A DNA stretch of 64,000 nt from Chloroflexi bacterium TSY (GCA_019217005.1 JAHBNG010000072.1:8159-72158); one strand, 5' to 3'; numbered from the stretch's first letter, positions 18,496 to 28,367 are shown. Translations and numbers: made by a program. Notes: generated by a model from the sequence alone, not told the origin.

Positions 18496-18633
18496 ACAGA
18501 ATAAACATCGACCCCCCAGCTAGGATTCTCGCACGAACATCTGTCTTACTATAAAGGTGACGTGACGATTTCCCGGCAGATATGGTGGTCAATCTGAATT
18601 ATTTAATTTATTTTAATTTATCTTTTTATCCTA

Positions 18634-18668
18634 CTCATCCCGTCAACATGTTGACGGGATGAGTATTT
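18634..18668. terminator. Long perfect hairpin followed by T-rich tract
   Basis: Arms of 15 bases (TACTCATCCCGTCAA and its complement) around CATG are followed by TTTTATTGG. This is a strong intrinsic-terminator shape. It closes off the tandem-array region from the small gene at 18730. Confidence 0.75.
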
Positions 18669-18729
18669 TATTGGCCTTTTACAAATAGAGCAGGATTTTC
18701 TTTAGGATTTGTGAAAGAATAACTTCGAT

Positions 18730-18930
18730 ATGTCATTTTCGCGTGAAGCGAAGAAATCTATCGATAGGTTGTTGGATCTTTATGCTTTGATCAGTTTGAT
18801 GTATCAATTAACAGACAGCGAAGGATCCTGTGACAAAAAGACGATTAATAAAATACAGGGACAGATTTTGAAGTACCGATTTGTTCCTTGTAGCCTCCTT
18901 CTCTTTCTTTCTCCCTTCTGGGAGCAATGA
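18730..18930 (+). CDS. Small hypothetical protein (66 aa)
   Basis: A short open frame starts at ATG 18730 and encodes MSFSREAKKSIDRLLDLYALISLMYQ and, after a polar middle, a hydrophobic end (CSLLLFLSPFWEQ). I do not recognise it. The case for a real gene is the context: it sits between two strong hairpin terminators (18634-18668 and 18927-18954), and the second overlaps its stop codon, as for a compact single-gene unit. The case against is weak translation-initiation sequence and the small size. A toxin-like or membrane-associated peptide is possible but unsupported. Confidence 0.35.
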   Translation: MSFSREAKKSIDRLLDLYALISLMYQLTDSEGSCDKKTINKIQGQILKYRFVPCSLLLFLSPFWEQ

Positions 18931-18954
18931 ACCCGCTATTATAATAGCGGGTTC
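18927..18954. terminator. Bidirectional hairpin terminator between convergent genes
   Basis: A 28-base perfect palindrome has arms TGAACCCGCTATTA / TAATAGCGGGTTCA. It lies between the small rightward frame ending at 18930 and the large leftward gene ending at 18995, where a shared terminator would be expected. Confidence 0.7.
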
Positions 18955-18994
18955 ATTGCGTTTATCTATACTGACCAGAAGAGCTCTGTCTGTC

Positions 18995-21900
18995 TCAATC
19001 AGTAATGAAGGGTAGATAGATAGTTGTTGCTCCTGGAACGGTTGGCTTCGTTCCTTCTCCTATCCGAATCACGAGGGGCTTCAGGATTGTTTGAATGTTA
19101 TTTTGATAGGTAATTCTTGCATCAACGAGATAGTTACCTTGGGCAGTGGGACGCCAAGTTGTCATAAATGGTGGCTGGCGGTCTTCAGCGATCTTCATCT
19201 TGTCTATATAGAATTCGATCGATGCGATTGGACCGATACTCTGTTGTGTGTCTGTCGCAACGGTTGTCACTGTTAGTTGCACTTTCTCATTTCTAGAGTA
19301 AATTGATCTGAGAGCTAGATTCGGCGAGCCTACATTCGATAAATTCACGTTAGATAGAGCGGTAGCCGTGAGAGCTGGAATCAATACACGATTCTCTATG
19401 CCTGGTTCTAGATCGTCGATTTGGAGCAAATAAGCAACCAGATTGTCTAACTCGTTCTGTGTGCGACCCTGCAAGTCGCCGTGTTTTCGGTCTAAGTTTT
19501 TCGTTGTTAAGACATCTAAGAGCGTGTGAGCTGACCCATCATGCAAATATGGTGCGCTTTCCCATATTCCACGCAATGTTGGTGTGTCCAATCCAACGAG
19601 CAATGGCGGGTTCGCTCCATAAGTCGTTCGGCTGATGGTGCCAACATCGTGTTTTAGACCATTGACACTATCGGTGAACTGATTGCCGTGGTGACACGCC
19701 GCACATCGTAGCTCCAGAAAGAGTTCGCGTCCGGCCACGCCGGCTGCGGTTAGTGAGCTATCTGGGTTTCGATGAGGGCTGCGATGAACACTTTTTAGCG
19801 ATGTAACATAGGCCGCGAGTGCATCCAGTTCTTGGCTCAATCCCGCTTTGGAACCGCCTAAAGGTTGGTTACGGTTGTGACTGTTGTAGACAGCATCATC
19901 TAAAAATCCTGTGCCACCAAAGAGCACGCGCATATCGTGCTCGAAATCTTGCACTTCGTCGAAATTGGCTGTCCAATGCAGATTCCCGTGCTCTATACCG
20001 CCGCGACCAAGAAGAGAAATTGTATTGCGCAACCCCTCTCCATCTGCGGCACGATCCCAGATGCGTCCATCATCCTGCGCATCTAGATGGCAGGAGGCAC
20101 AAGAGATGTAGCCGTCTCGATTCATGCGTCGATCTTGTGCATTGTAAAAGATTCGTTTGCCTATCAGAACGTCTGGTGGCAGCTTTTCATTGTCGACTAG
20201 ATCGACTGTACCAAGTGAGATCAATGTTTGTGCTGTTCCAGAGACAATACCGCTTGTGTCATAGGCGTGAACAGTGCGCGAAAGGAAACTATGTACAAAG
20301 AGACGACGGCCATCGGGAGTCAGAACTAAGCCTTGAGGCGCATGGCCTACATTCTCGGTTGCACTGACAAAGTTTCCACTATAGGCATCCAGTACATGGA
20401 TAGCATTCGAGCCCTGTAACGCAATGAAGGCTTAGTTACCCAGGGGTGCAAACTGAATAGCGACAGCCATATCACTATTTTCGAAGTCATGACGCGCCTT
20501 TTGATCCTCTTGATGTGTGGCCAAAACAATCTGCGAGACGATTGTGCGAACCGTTGAATCGAAGGTTAACCCCTGCCCATCCCGGTAGAAGCCTCGGAAT
20601 ATGTTGTCTTTTTTAGAGGGAATCCAAAGCCGTAAGCCATCTGGCGATATGGTGGGAGACTGGAGCGCATTTGGTAAACCTCGTCCGCTCGACTCTGTAT
20701 CCGGTCCTGGATCAAGCGCCAAAGGAAGGATTCCTGCAAAACGGAAGCCTGTGCCATCAACTTCAAGGATTTGCCCCTGATTGACCGGAGAGATAAAGCG
20801 AGAAATAAAGATCCGTTTGCTGTCGGCAGAGACCGCTAAACCACGGGGCGTTGGTCCGATGTCGACGGTAGCAAGAATTGTGCGGGTGGTCGGATTGAGT
20901 TTGACCAAGCGACCCGTGGCTTGTAACGTGACATAAGCCGCGCTCTTGTCGGGACTAAATACAATTCCATAGGGGCGTGAGGCGGGTGGAAGTGAAACTG
21001 TATGTAAGAGTTGACCATCGATTTGGTCCAAAATGGTGATGGATGCATCATCTTGGTTGATGACCCAGATCGTTCCATCAGGTGCTTGGGCTAAGGTACG
21101 CGGATTTGACCCGACAGGCTGCTCAAAGAGTTTCGTGAGGGTTTGGATGTCAATTGCTGTGACTGTATTGTTGTCTGGATTCACTGTCCAGATACGTTCT
21201 CCTACACCGCTTCTGGTATTTGTCGGGATATTTGCCAAGATAATTGTGCTCGAAGAAGTTGGGGTTTCGTCCGTCAATTCGTAATGGACCGTCTGCTGCG
21301 CTGCACAAGTCGAACGATCAACCGTATTGGTTACGGTAGTTTTGACCTGAAAGTGACCTGGAGAGGAATAGACGTGGGTTGCTGAGGGGGTATTGGATAA
21401 TTCAGTGGGGGCACTCCCATCACCGAAATCCCACACATAACCGATGGGTCCGGTACCGGTCAGCAGCTTGACCGATAGGGATGCTGGACTTCCGACCGTG
21501 ACAGGGGGAGGTGGTTCAATTGCACACTGAGGTGGTATCAACTGCGAAACACGGGGTGGTTCATTTTAGCTGGATAGATAGGTTTACACTTTTAGAAACA
21601 GAAAGAACGTTTATATTCTCTGATTTCGCCGGTTCTCAGAGAGAAAACGGTCTCATATAGATTTTTGTCTATATATCAAAAGTGTAAACCTAATTTTGAA
21701 CCACCCCCGAAACACCGGTAGAAAATTGAGACTGGAAGGATTCACGCAGACCATTCCCTGCGATATCCTTGATGCCATCAGATGGAACAACGATCTCATA
21801 TGTCGTATCAGGAAGTAATGGTTCGGCGGGTACGAAGTTCACGATTCCCGTTTGACCGCTATAAAGACCCTGAATGGCCTCTCCGCCTATTGGGCGTACG

Positions 21901-23198
21901 ATAAATGTCTCTGTTGTGACTGTACGTAGATCGATGAGATCGGAAAATGTAAGCCCAATTGGGGTTGTTAATGCTTGTCTGAACGCATCTTGGACGGGAC
22001 GCACCATATTAACAATCGGTCCGAGCATATCGGGTTCGCTTTGATGAGGCAAAATGAAGGATCCATTGTGATGATCATCACCAAGGATGACGAGGTTACC
22101 CAGCACCATGGCGAAATCTTCATCTCTGTCTTGAATGTTCGAGGTTGCTTTTTGAACAACCCGAAAATTATCTGGATCACTTACATCAACCTTTGCATAG
22201 TTCTTTGAAGCACCCATGTGAATAAATCCATCTTGATAAGAGAGATATCCACCTTTTCCACCTGTTTTGTTTATGCGAGTTCCGGCAGTAATTTCTCCGT
22301 TTGGGCCGATGTGGTGGCTTTCTATTTCACCAAAGCGAGCAGCGCTGTAGATTAGATTACCATTTACGAGCGTGCTGTAGACTTGTGGGACGTCAACCGT
22401 CAATGTATCGAGCAGAATTGGGGTGATTGGATCACTAATATCGAGCGTTGCATATCCATGTGCGTCATTTCCAGAGACAACGAGCAGGTCTCCAACTGCA
22501 AAGAGCGCCCCAATCCGAAAGCCGCCAGTCTGGAAGATCGGAATGGGATTGGGCAAGGTACGTCGATTGACAAGGACCGGATCGGTTGGGTCAGTGGCAT
22601 CGACGATAAAGATGCCTTGATTGGCTCCACTGACATAGATATAGGGTGCTTGCCAGAAGGTCCACCAATTCGCATTGGCATAGTCGCCAGGTCCAATGCC
22701 GGGTAGCTCTAGATAACTAAGGCGGATTGGGTTCTGGATATCGGTCCAATCCCAAATTTGGAGTCCATCTTTGGCTTGAAGTGCAACATAATTACCATGA
22801 TAGCCATATCCATGTGCCTCACGAATGTCATGCGTTTCCTCGTCATCTTTGGATGCTACGAGTCGTGGATTGGATGGATCTGAGAGATCATAAAAAGCAA
22901 ACCCGCCATCGTGCTTGCCACTGCCTTCGGCAAAGATCACGACGAGATACCCTTGATGCATAGAGACAGTTCCATGAGAGCGAGGTGCACCATTGGAACC
23001 GTTGATCCTTCCCATGATCCGAAAGAGTTCTTCCTCAGAGTAGTTCCGTTGGGGCAAACCGGGACCTTCTGTCCGGCTTTGTTCAAATTCTTGGGCTTGG
23101 ACGGGCAATAGAGCCCAAGCGGTCGATAACCAAAGAGCGATCAAGACAATGCTCACTGGATATGAGCGATTCAATTGTGTGTAGAATTGGGACAACAT
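18995..23198 (-). pseudogene. Giant secreted LVIVD propeller / PKD / YVTN propeller / di-haem cytochrome fusion, MITE- and stop-interrupted
   Basis: Three open stretches on the minus strand form one gene. It starts at 23198 with a signal peptide (ending PVQAQ). An LVIVD-type beta-propeller follows (YLVVIFAEGSG...FAFYDLSDPSNPRLV, LQIWDWTDIQNP, IFIVDATDPTDP), then an Ig-like domain (LPDTTYEIVVPSDGIKDIAG). A 155-bp MITE at 21553-21707 interrupts at STGVS; removing it with one 8-bp target repeat gives STGVSQLIPPQCAIEPP in frame. Next come a PKD domain (YVWDFGDGS), a YVTN-type propeller, an in-frame TAA at 20432-20434, the end of the propeller, and a MauG/CcpA-like cytochrome with two haem motifs (CASCH, CAACH). 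The end is an Ig-like domain and the tail TIYLPFITD. Without the MITE and one target copy the length is 4041 bases, exactly 1347 codons. Such proteins are thought to act in extracellular redox chemistry; the partner is unknown. Confidence 0.82.
21553..21707. mobile_element. 155-bp MITE (copy 1) with perfect 8-bp target duplication CGAAACAC
   Basis: The ends are GGGGTGGTTCA and TGAACCACCCC, with an inner inverted pair AGGTTTACACTTTT / AAAAGTGTAAACCT. The 8-bp CGAAACAC is present directly on both sides (21545-21552 and 21708-21715). No ORF of its own is present. A sister copy of the same 155-bp length at 46724-46878 has its own 8-bp duplication. ISL3-type elements also have GG-starting ends and 8-bp duplications, so such an element might drive it (inference). 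Confidence 0.93.
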
Positions 23199-23410
23199 AG
23201 CAGAAACTGTATAATTAAACGACTAGCTGACATTTTCTAAACGATTGGTCTACCGTGAATGTATCCAATAGGGATGCATTTGGGGATAAACTTGCTAGAT
23301 TATATCTATACATTATTTTTACTGCAAGCGTTCATAAATGATAGTGAACCAATTTGTCTGAGCGAATCATCCGTAGCCTTGTTTTATATACAAAATTAGG
23401 ATAAATATCC

Positions 23411-24151
23411 GTGCCAACACAACTATCATCATTTTGGGATACAATCATTCGTGCATTGTCGCTTGATCGAACGGTTTTTGCTTCTATTCAGACTGAGTCG
23501 ACCGGACTATGGGTTGCACTGTCTGTTGTTTTGCTAGCAGGTCTGTCGGATGCATTTGGTCAGAGCATTGTCCTGTTTTTGAACCGAGTTACACCGAAGC
23601 GTTTTTGGCTGGCCTTGTTCATTTCCGCGATCAGTTATGTTGCCAGTTTTCTGCTTTGGACGGCAATCGTCTGGGGAATAGGTGTCTATGTGTTTGAGCG
23701 TACACCAACCGCGCGCGAGGTCGCAAGCGTCGTAGGACTTTCTTACGCACCACGCCTCTTGTTCTTTTTTACCCTGATTCCGTTTTTGGGTTATGGGTTC
23801 TCGGTTCTATTATCGATTTGGAGCATGTTGGCGATTGTGGTTGCCATACAGTTTGGAATCGGCTTGGAATTGTGGCAAGCAATTGTGGCAAGTGGTCTTG
23901 GGTGGTTGGCTGTGCAGGTTTGGCAGCGTACAATTGGCCGTCCTGTCTATGCAATTGATCGCTGGGTCAAGAGTCGTGCGGCTGGTGTGCAGCTGCAACT
24001 AACCCTTCAGGACATTGCGATGCTGCGGAGACGGCCAGTCAGCTTTTGGGAATCTTGGATTGAGCGATTGGAACAAACGCACCAATCATCGTCCATTTCT
24101 TCGTCTTTGCCTTCGATACCAAAGAATGAAGCTGTGAAGGGTAAATTTTAG
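23411..24151 (+). CDS. Yip1-like integral membrane protein
   Basis: A 246-residue protein from a GTG start at 23411 with an AGGA about 10 bases upstream. Five to six hydrophobic helices (LWVALSVVLLAGLSDAFG, FWLALFISAISYVASFLLW, LLFFFTLIPFLGYGFSVLL, IVVAIQFGIGLELWQAIVASGL) and the SYAPRLLF motif resemble the YIP1 membrane family. A ~60-residue cytosolic tail follows. The stop codon is directly followed by the next gene (ATG at 24153), so the two are almost certainly co-transcribed and probably act together. No function is known. Confidence 0.7.
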   Translation: MPTQLSSFWDTIIRALSLDRTVFASIQTESTGLWVALSVVLLAGLSDAFGQSIVLFLNRVTPKRFWLALFISAISYVASFLLWTAIVWGIGVYVFERTPTAREVASVVGLSYAPRLLFFFTLIPFLGYGFSVLLSIWSMLAIVVAIQFGIGLELWQAIVASGLGWLAVQVWQRTIGRPVYAIDRWVKSRAAGVQLQLTLQDIAMLRRRPVSFWESWIERLEQTHQSSSISSSLPSIPKNEAVKGKF

Positions 24152-24152
24152 A

Positions 24153-25142
24153 ATGGCTGCGACTTTATTGGATATTTTGTCTTTCTTGGGAATCATTGTG
24201 GTTGGAATTTTGATTTGGGCCGCCCTGTCACCGTTTGAGATGTTGGGGTGGTGGGCTGGCTGGTTTGGCGATAAAATTTATGATGAGCCGATTCCGTCTG
24301 ATGGACTCGTGCGGATCATTCATCCCGATGCCGATAGTTACATTCTCTTTTTGTCTGGTGTAGGACGTACATCGAGTAAGACGTTGAGCTATCGGGAGCG
24401 AGGTTTTCTTGAGCGCCTTGCTCGTGCGTTGCCCCGCACTGTCATCATTGATGATCTATTTCCCTATTCGGTGAATAATCTGGCTCTTACTGGGCAACCC
24501 ATATTTGCTCGACTTTGGCGTCAAGTCTTACGTTGGAAGCAAAATGGGCCATCTGTTGCGGGTAATTTGATCAATTTACGGAACATTTTCCAGATTTTGA
24601 TGTCTGCTGATAAGCGCTACGGTCCTCTGTTCAATCAAGGCGTGGCAGAGGTCATGATGCAAGGGTTGTTACGCTATCAATATGATCCCAAGAGCAAAAT
24701 ACCTGTGATCTTGGTTGCATCGAGCGGTGCAGCACAGATAGCCGTTGGTGTAACAACTTATCTAAGGGAATGGATTCAAGCACCAGTCTATACGGTTGGC
24801 ATTGGTGGTGTCTTTGGAAGTGACCCTGGATTGCTTGTTATGGATCAACTTTACCAGCTTCTCGGAACACGCGATTCAACGGTCAGATGGTCAAATTTAG
24901 ATCCGGGGCGGTGGTCTATTATTGCATTGTCAAACTGGAATCGGGCGCGTCGTCAAGGCAAAGTGACAGAGATCTCGATGGGACCCATGTGTCATACTGG
25001 ACGCGGTAGCTATCTAGATGCAAAAACAATGATCAAAGATGGCCAAACGTTTGTGGATAAGACGGTTGATACAATTTCGGACATTGTGGGTACAGTCACC
25101 AATCGGACGCCAGCAACTCAAATATCGAGTCCTTCGGTATAG
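24153..25142 (+). CDS. Conserved hypothetical membrane-anchored alpha/beta-fold protein
   Basis: A 329-residue protein with one N-terminal transmembrane helix (LDILSFLGIIVVGILIWAAL) and a globular domain. Within it, LVRIIHPDADSYILFLSGVGRTSSKT, TVIIDDLFPYSVNN and VPVILVASSGAAQIAVGV suggest an alpha/beta fold like a serine hydrolase, but the usual GxSxG motif is not clean (ASSGA), so activity is uncertain. Its start is one base after the stop of the Yip1-like gene, so the pair is an operon. I do not recognise a named family. A palindromic repeat begins about 50 bases after its stop codon. Confidence 0.65.
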   Translation: MAATLLDILSFLGIIVVGILIWAALSPFEMLGWWAGWFGDKIYDEPIPSDGLVRIIHPDADSYILFLSGVGRTSSKTLSYRERGFLERLARALPRTVIIDDLFPYSVNNLALTGQPIFARLWRQVLRWKQNGPSVAGNLINLRNIFQILMSADKRYGPLFNQGVAEVMMQGLLRYQYDPKSKIPVILVASSGAAQIAVGVTTYLREWIQAPVYTVGIGGVFGSDPGLLVMDQLYQLLGTRDSTVRWSNLDPGRWSIIALSNWNRARRQGKVTEISMGPMCHTGRGSYLDAKTMIKDGQTFVDKTVDTISDIVGTVTNRTPATQISSPSV

Positions 25143-25191
25143 TTGACCAGACGGCGAAGACAGTATATACTTGATATCATAATCAATGAGT

Positions 25192-25268
25192 GTGTACCAC
25201 ACAGTGTGTAAATAGACCTCTCTCAGTCAGAGAATCGGCTATATTAATACACTTTGGTACATACTCCC
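25192..25268. repeat. Palindromic MITE-like repeat (GTGTACCACA family), copy 1
   Basis: The left end TGTACCACACAGTGTGTAAA pairs imperfectly with the right end ACACTTTGGTACA. A relative with the same ends lies at 43318-43390 (GTGTACCACAAAAAATGTAAA ... ACACTTTGGGACACAC). It is about 75 bp with no coding capacity. Confidence 0.6.
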
Positions 25269-25572
25269 TAATCAATGCTCATCAATCGAACCTTTGTAAT
25301 CGGATGATGAGCCACAATTGAATATTTACAATTACCTTCGGGGCAGGGTGAGAGAAGAGATTTGTGCGATCGCTCACAACTTCTCAATTCCCGACCGGCG
25401 GTGATCTGCGTCAAGTGGTCCGTATTGATTCTCGATACGAATTATTTGATGCAGTCAGCCCGTGAGCTGAGATCAACGCTATATCATTTGGTTTTCGAGC
25501 AGAACCCAATGTTGTCAAGATCGATGCTGAGTTTGGTGCGCTATCATCTGTTTCTATGAGGCTTATAGAGAA

Positions 25573-25643
25573 GCCACTTAAACTTCGGACAATAGAATCG
25601 TTTTCTGTCGAGAGACAATTGTCCGAAGTTTAAATGATGTGGC
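25573..25643. repeat. 71-bp palindromic repeat (TTAAACTTCGGACAAT family), copy in the riboswitch
   Basis: Arms GCCACTTAAACTTCGGACAA and its near-complement around ACAGAAAACGATTC-type middle sequence. Related copies are at 32951-33027 and, inverted, at 44951-45023. Here it sits inside the P5-loop insertion of the FMN riboswitch. Confidence 0.85.
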
Positions 25644-25654
25644 TATTAGAACCA

Positions 25655-25734
25655 AGTCGAAAAGTGGTTGTGAGTCCAATCAGATTCTCGAGCGAGAATC
25701 CATCGTCACAGAACTTTTCGGATAAGCACTTAGA
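25655..25734. repeat. Palindromic repeat (CGAAAAGTGGTTGTGAGTCC family), copy in the riboswitch
   Basis: The unit runs from TCGAAAAGTGGTTGTGAGTC through GAGAATCCATCGTCACAG to CTTTTCGGATAAGCAC. Copies lie at 26021-26104 and, inverted, 45029-45110. At this locus and at 44951-45110 it lies directly beside the TTAAACTTCGGACAAT repeat in the same relative order, which suggests that the two can move as a composite. Confidence 0.8.
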
Positions 25735-25757
25735 GAGATGAACAACTAGCAATTCCA

Positions 25758-25788
<31 letters not shown>

Positions 25789-25867
25789 TACGTTCGTTGG
25801 GTGCACGTTTTGACGCGTCCAGCGAATTTTACGTTCCGTTCGATGACCCAAGGCTTGAGGAATCGAA

Positions 25868-25930
25868 ATTAAATAACTGGAACATAGATTTTTTGTCTCA
25901 TTTGAGACCGACATGTTTACGTTATTTAAT
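25868..25930. repeat. Inverted repeat between riboswitch and transporter
   Basis: Outer arms ATTAAATAAC / GTTATTTAAT enclose a hairpin GTCTCATTTGAGAC. It could be another small palindromic element or part of the riboswitch expression platform. It is too far from the aptamer to be a simple terminator. Confidence 0.5.
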
Positions 25931-26020
25931 GCTCTTTTCTGATCATATAAGTTCTTGGGTTTTTTGTATCGATCTGGAATGTGTTGCACGCGTATACAGG
26001 ATCTGTTGACATTGAGTAAG

Positions 26021-26104
26021 AACCTATCCGAAAAGTGGTTGTGAGTCCAACCAGCCTCCCGAGTGAGAATCCATCGTCATAGAGCTTTTCGGATAAGCAT
26101 TAAG
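26021..26104. repeat. Palindromic repeat (CGAAAAGTGGTTGTGAGTCC family), solo copy
   Basis: A full copy with ends TATCCGAAAAGTGG and CTTTTCGGATA, here without the partner repeat. The sequence between the FMN aptamer and the transporter start (25791-26308) otherwise holds no gene. Confidence 0.8.
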
Positions 26105-26308
26105 CGTTCTCAAGGAGTTGGTCTCATCGAGGGACAATAATTTTTGAGACGTCTACTCTCTGCGTGTTTGCTATTGACCTCCTACGTGCTTGGTTAAAAG
26201 TGTACAACACTCACTGCAAAGTGAGTTCCTGTGCCAACCTTTCAACGTCTCCTGATCCCCTGAGCCATGCCCCGAAATGCAAGTTGGTTTATGTAGAGGG
26301 GTATTTTT

Positions 26309-27154
26309 ATGGTTTTTAATGTACCGCGTAATTCTCTTCCTTCCGCGACGTTTGCCCAGGAATCATCGATGGTTTCTGCGCGCTCAAATCTTCACAAGCG
26401 GCTAAATTCATATCATCGTATTCTGACTGTTCCAATTGTCGTTGGAATAGGTATAGTGCTTTGGTCAGCTTTGGTGCGTATTCAAGGACTCCCACCCTTT
26501 ATCTTGCCAGGACCAGAGCTTGTCTTGCGTAAGTTTCTAGCAACTTTGATGGATGGTACGTTGCTTGGGCATGCCCAGATCACTTTGACTGAGATCGCCC
26601 TGGGCCTACTTCTTGGACTGTTCATTGCATTGATCCTTGGTTATATTTTGGGTAAAAATCGAACCATTGAACACTTTGTTTCGCCCTATATTGTGGCCAG
26701 TCAAAGCGTTCCGGTTGTCGCAATTGCGCCTTTGCTTGTGATTTGGTTTGGTAGTGGTATGTTGAGCAAAGTGCTGGTCTGTGCCCTGATTACTTTCTTC
26801 CCAACGCTGATTAGTACAATCGTAGGCATCCGTAATGTGGATGCAGATCTGCTTGATTTGATGCGTAGTTTGCGTGCTTCTCGTTGGCAACAGTTACGTC
26901 TGTTAGAGTTACCCGCTGCGGCCCCCGTCATATTTGGGGGCTTAAAGCTGAGCGTTATATTGGCTGTTGTTGGTGCTGTCGTTGGTGAGTTTATGGGTGC
27001 TGACAGAGGACTTGGTTTTCTCATCAATTTGGCGCGCGGTGTCCTAGATACATCACTTATGTTTGTAGCTGTCTTTAGTCTCATTGTGATTGCACAAGGT
27101 CTTTATATCCTTGTCTCATTGTTTGAAAATGTCTGCCTACGTTGGCAACGTTAA
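26309..27154 (+). CDS. ribX: ABC transporter permease, predicted riboflavin uptake (RibX)
   Basis: A 281-residue integral membrane protein of the binding-protein-dependent transport family (BPD_transp_1, SsuC/TauC/ThiX-like). Six helices are seen, with the EAA-type cytoplasmic loop around DLLDLMRSLRASRWQQLRLLELPAAAPVIFGGL. It forms the membrane channel for the binding protein at 27348 and the ATPase at 28411. Solute-binding proteins of the NMT1/THI5 type behind an FMN riboswitch are the RibXY riboflavin importers predicted from comparative genomics, notably in Chloroflexota, so the substrate is inferred from the riboswitch. The ATG is preceded by GAGGGG. An in-frame ATG at 26369 is an alternative start. 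Confidence 0.82.
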   Translation: MVFNVPRNSLPSATFAQESSMVSARSNLHKRLNSYHRILTVPIVVGIGIVLWSALVRIQGLPPFILPGPELVLRKFLATLMDGTLLGHAQITLTEIALGLLLGLFIALILGYILGKNRTIEHFVSPYIVASQSVPVVAIAPLLVIWFGSGMLSKVLVCALITFFPTLISTIVGIRNVDADLLDLMRSLRASRWQQLRLLELPAAAPVIFGGLKLSVILAVVGAVVGEFMGADRGLGFLINLARGVLDTSLMFVAVFSLIVIAQGLYILVSLFENVCLRWQR

Positions 27155-27347
27155 TACTCGATCCAAATTTTCTGGGAGTCATCATGCGTGGTGACTCCAG
27201 GGATACAAGACACATTTTGGATCGACTGAATATTCTCATTACGCTCATGTGGAGCAAACTGAAATTGCATTACTTTCTCTGCAAAATAGATGGCGATTTC
27301 CACTGCATCCCGATATGGGCCTCTCACGATTAATAAGGACGACGTTC

Positions 27348-28367
27348 ATGATGCAAAGTAAGTGGCTTTTGATGTTGGTCGTGTCAATGATTGTTTTGAC
27401 TGGATGTCAGCCGTTGGCACCAAATTTAGAAAGTGCTGAGGGTACGGACCAGATACAAGAAGTTAAACTTGGTGTAGGTTTTATTCCAAACGTTCAATTC
27501 GCCCCTTTTTATGTTGGCGTTGACAAAGGCTTCTACGCCAAGCATGGGTTAGATGTAAGCTTGGATTATGGCTTTGAAAATGATTATCTTGCATTAGTGG
27601 GTACGAATGAGCTACAGTTTATGGTTGGCAGCGGTGATCAGGTTGTGATTGGTCGCGCGCAAGGATTACCCGTGCGGTATGTGATGAAATGGTATACGCA
27701 ATATCCTGTCGTGATTTTTGCCAAAACAGAGGCCAATATTACGAGTCCATCTGATCTTGCTGGTCGAACAATCGGCATTCCGGGGCCGTTTGGGGCATCA
27801 TATGTAGCATTTCGAGGGATTCTCGAAGCGGCTGGTCTAGGTGAGAACGATGTGAAGCTGGAAAGCATTGGGTTTACTCAAGCTGCGGCCATTAGCGAAG
27901 GTGCGGTAGAAGCTGCCGTTGATTACGGCGTCAATGGACCAGTTGTGTTGGGCGAAGCCGGCATTGAAACGAGCCAACTTAAGTTAGATAACTACTTGCA
28001 AATTCCCGCCAATGGCTTGGTAACAAATGAAGAAACATTGAACAAGAATCCAGCATTGGTTACAGCAATGGTGCAGGCCACAATGCAGGCCATTCAGTAC
28101 ACGTTGGACAATCCTGAAGAAGCATTCGAAATCTCGCTAAAATTTGTTCCAGAAGCTGGAGGCGACAATATTGATGCAAATCGTGCCGTCTTCGATGCTT
28201 CTCTTGATTATTGGACTCCTCAGGGCACTGATGCCTTAGGTGAATCTAGAATAGACGAATGGGTGTCGGCAGCGGAATTGATTGAGCGGATCGGTCTCGT
28301 CGACACATTGGTCGAAGCTGAGTCGTTGTTCACAAATGAGTACATATCTAGCAACGCCATAAAGTAG
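27348..28367 (+). CDS. ribY: NMT1/THI5-like substrate-binding lipoprotein, predicted riboflavin-binding RibY
   Basis: Start set at ATG 27348, with AAGGA 10 bases upstream, directly followed by a lipoprotein signal (MMQSKWLLMLVVSMIVLTGC); the frame is open further upstream but without a signal. The mature protein, 320 residues, is a periplasmic-binding-protein-like NMT1/SsuA domain: KLGVGFIPNVQFAPFYVGVDKGFYAKHGLDV, then DLAGRTIGIPGPFGASY and SEGAVEAAVDYGV. As a surface lipoprotein it would capture the ligand and deliver it to the permease at 26309. The assignment to riboflavin or a precursor rests on the FMN riboswitch; thiamine-precursor binding is the main alternative in this family. Confidence 0.82.
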   Translation: MMQSKWLLMLVVSMIVLTGCQPLAPNLESAEGTDQIQEVKLGVGFIPNVQFAPFYVGVDKGFYAKHGLDVSLDYGFENDYLALVGTNELQFMVGSGDQVVIGRAQGLPVRYVMKWYTQYPVVIFAKTEANITSPSDLAGRTIGIPGPFGASYVAFRGILEAAGLGENDVKLESIGFTQAAAISEGAVEAAVDYGVNGPVVLGEAGIETSQLKLDNYLQIPANGLVTNEETLNKNPALVTAMVQATMQAIQYTLDNPEEAFEISLKFVPEAGGDNIDANRAVFDASLDYWTPQGTDALGESRIDEWVSAAELIERIGLVDTLVEAESLFTNEYISSNAIK

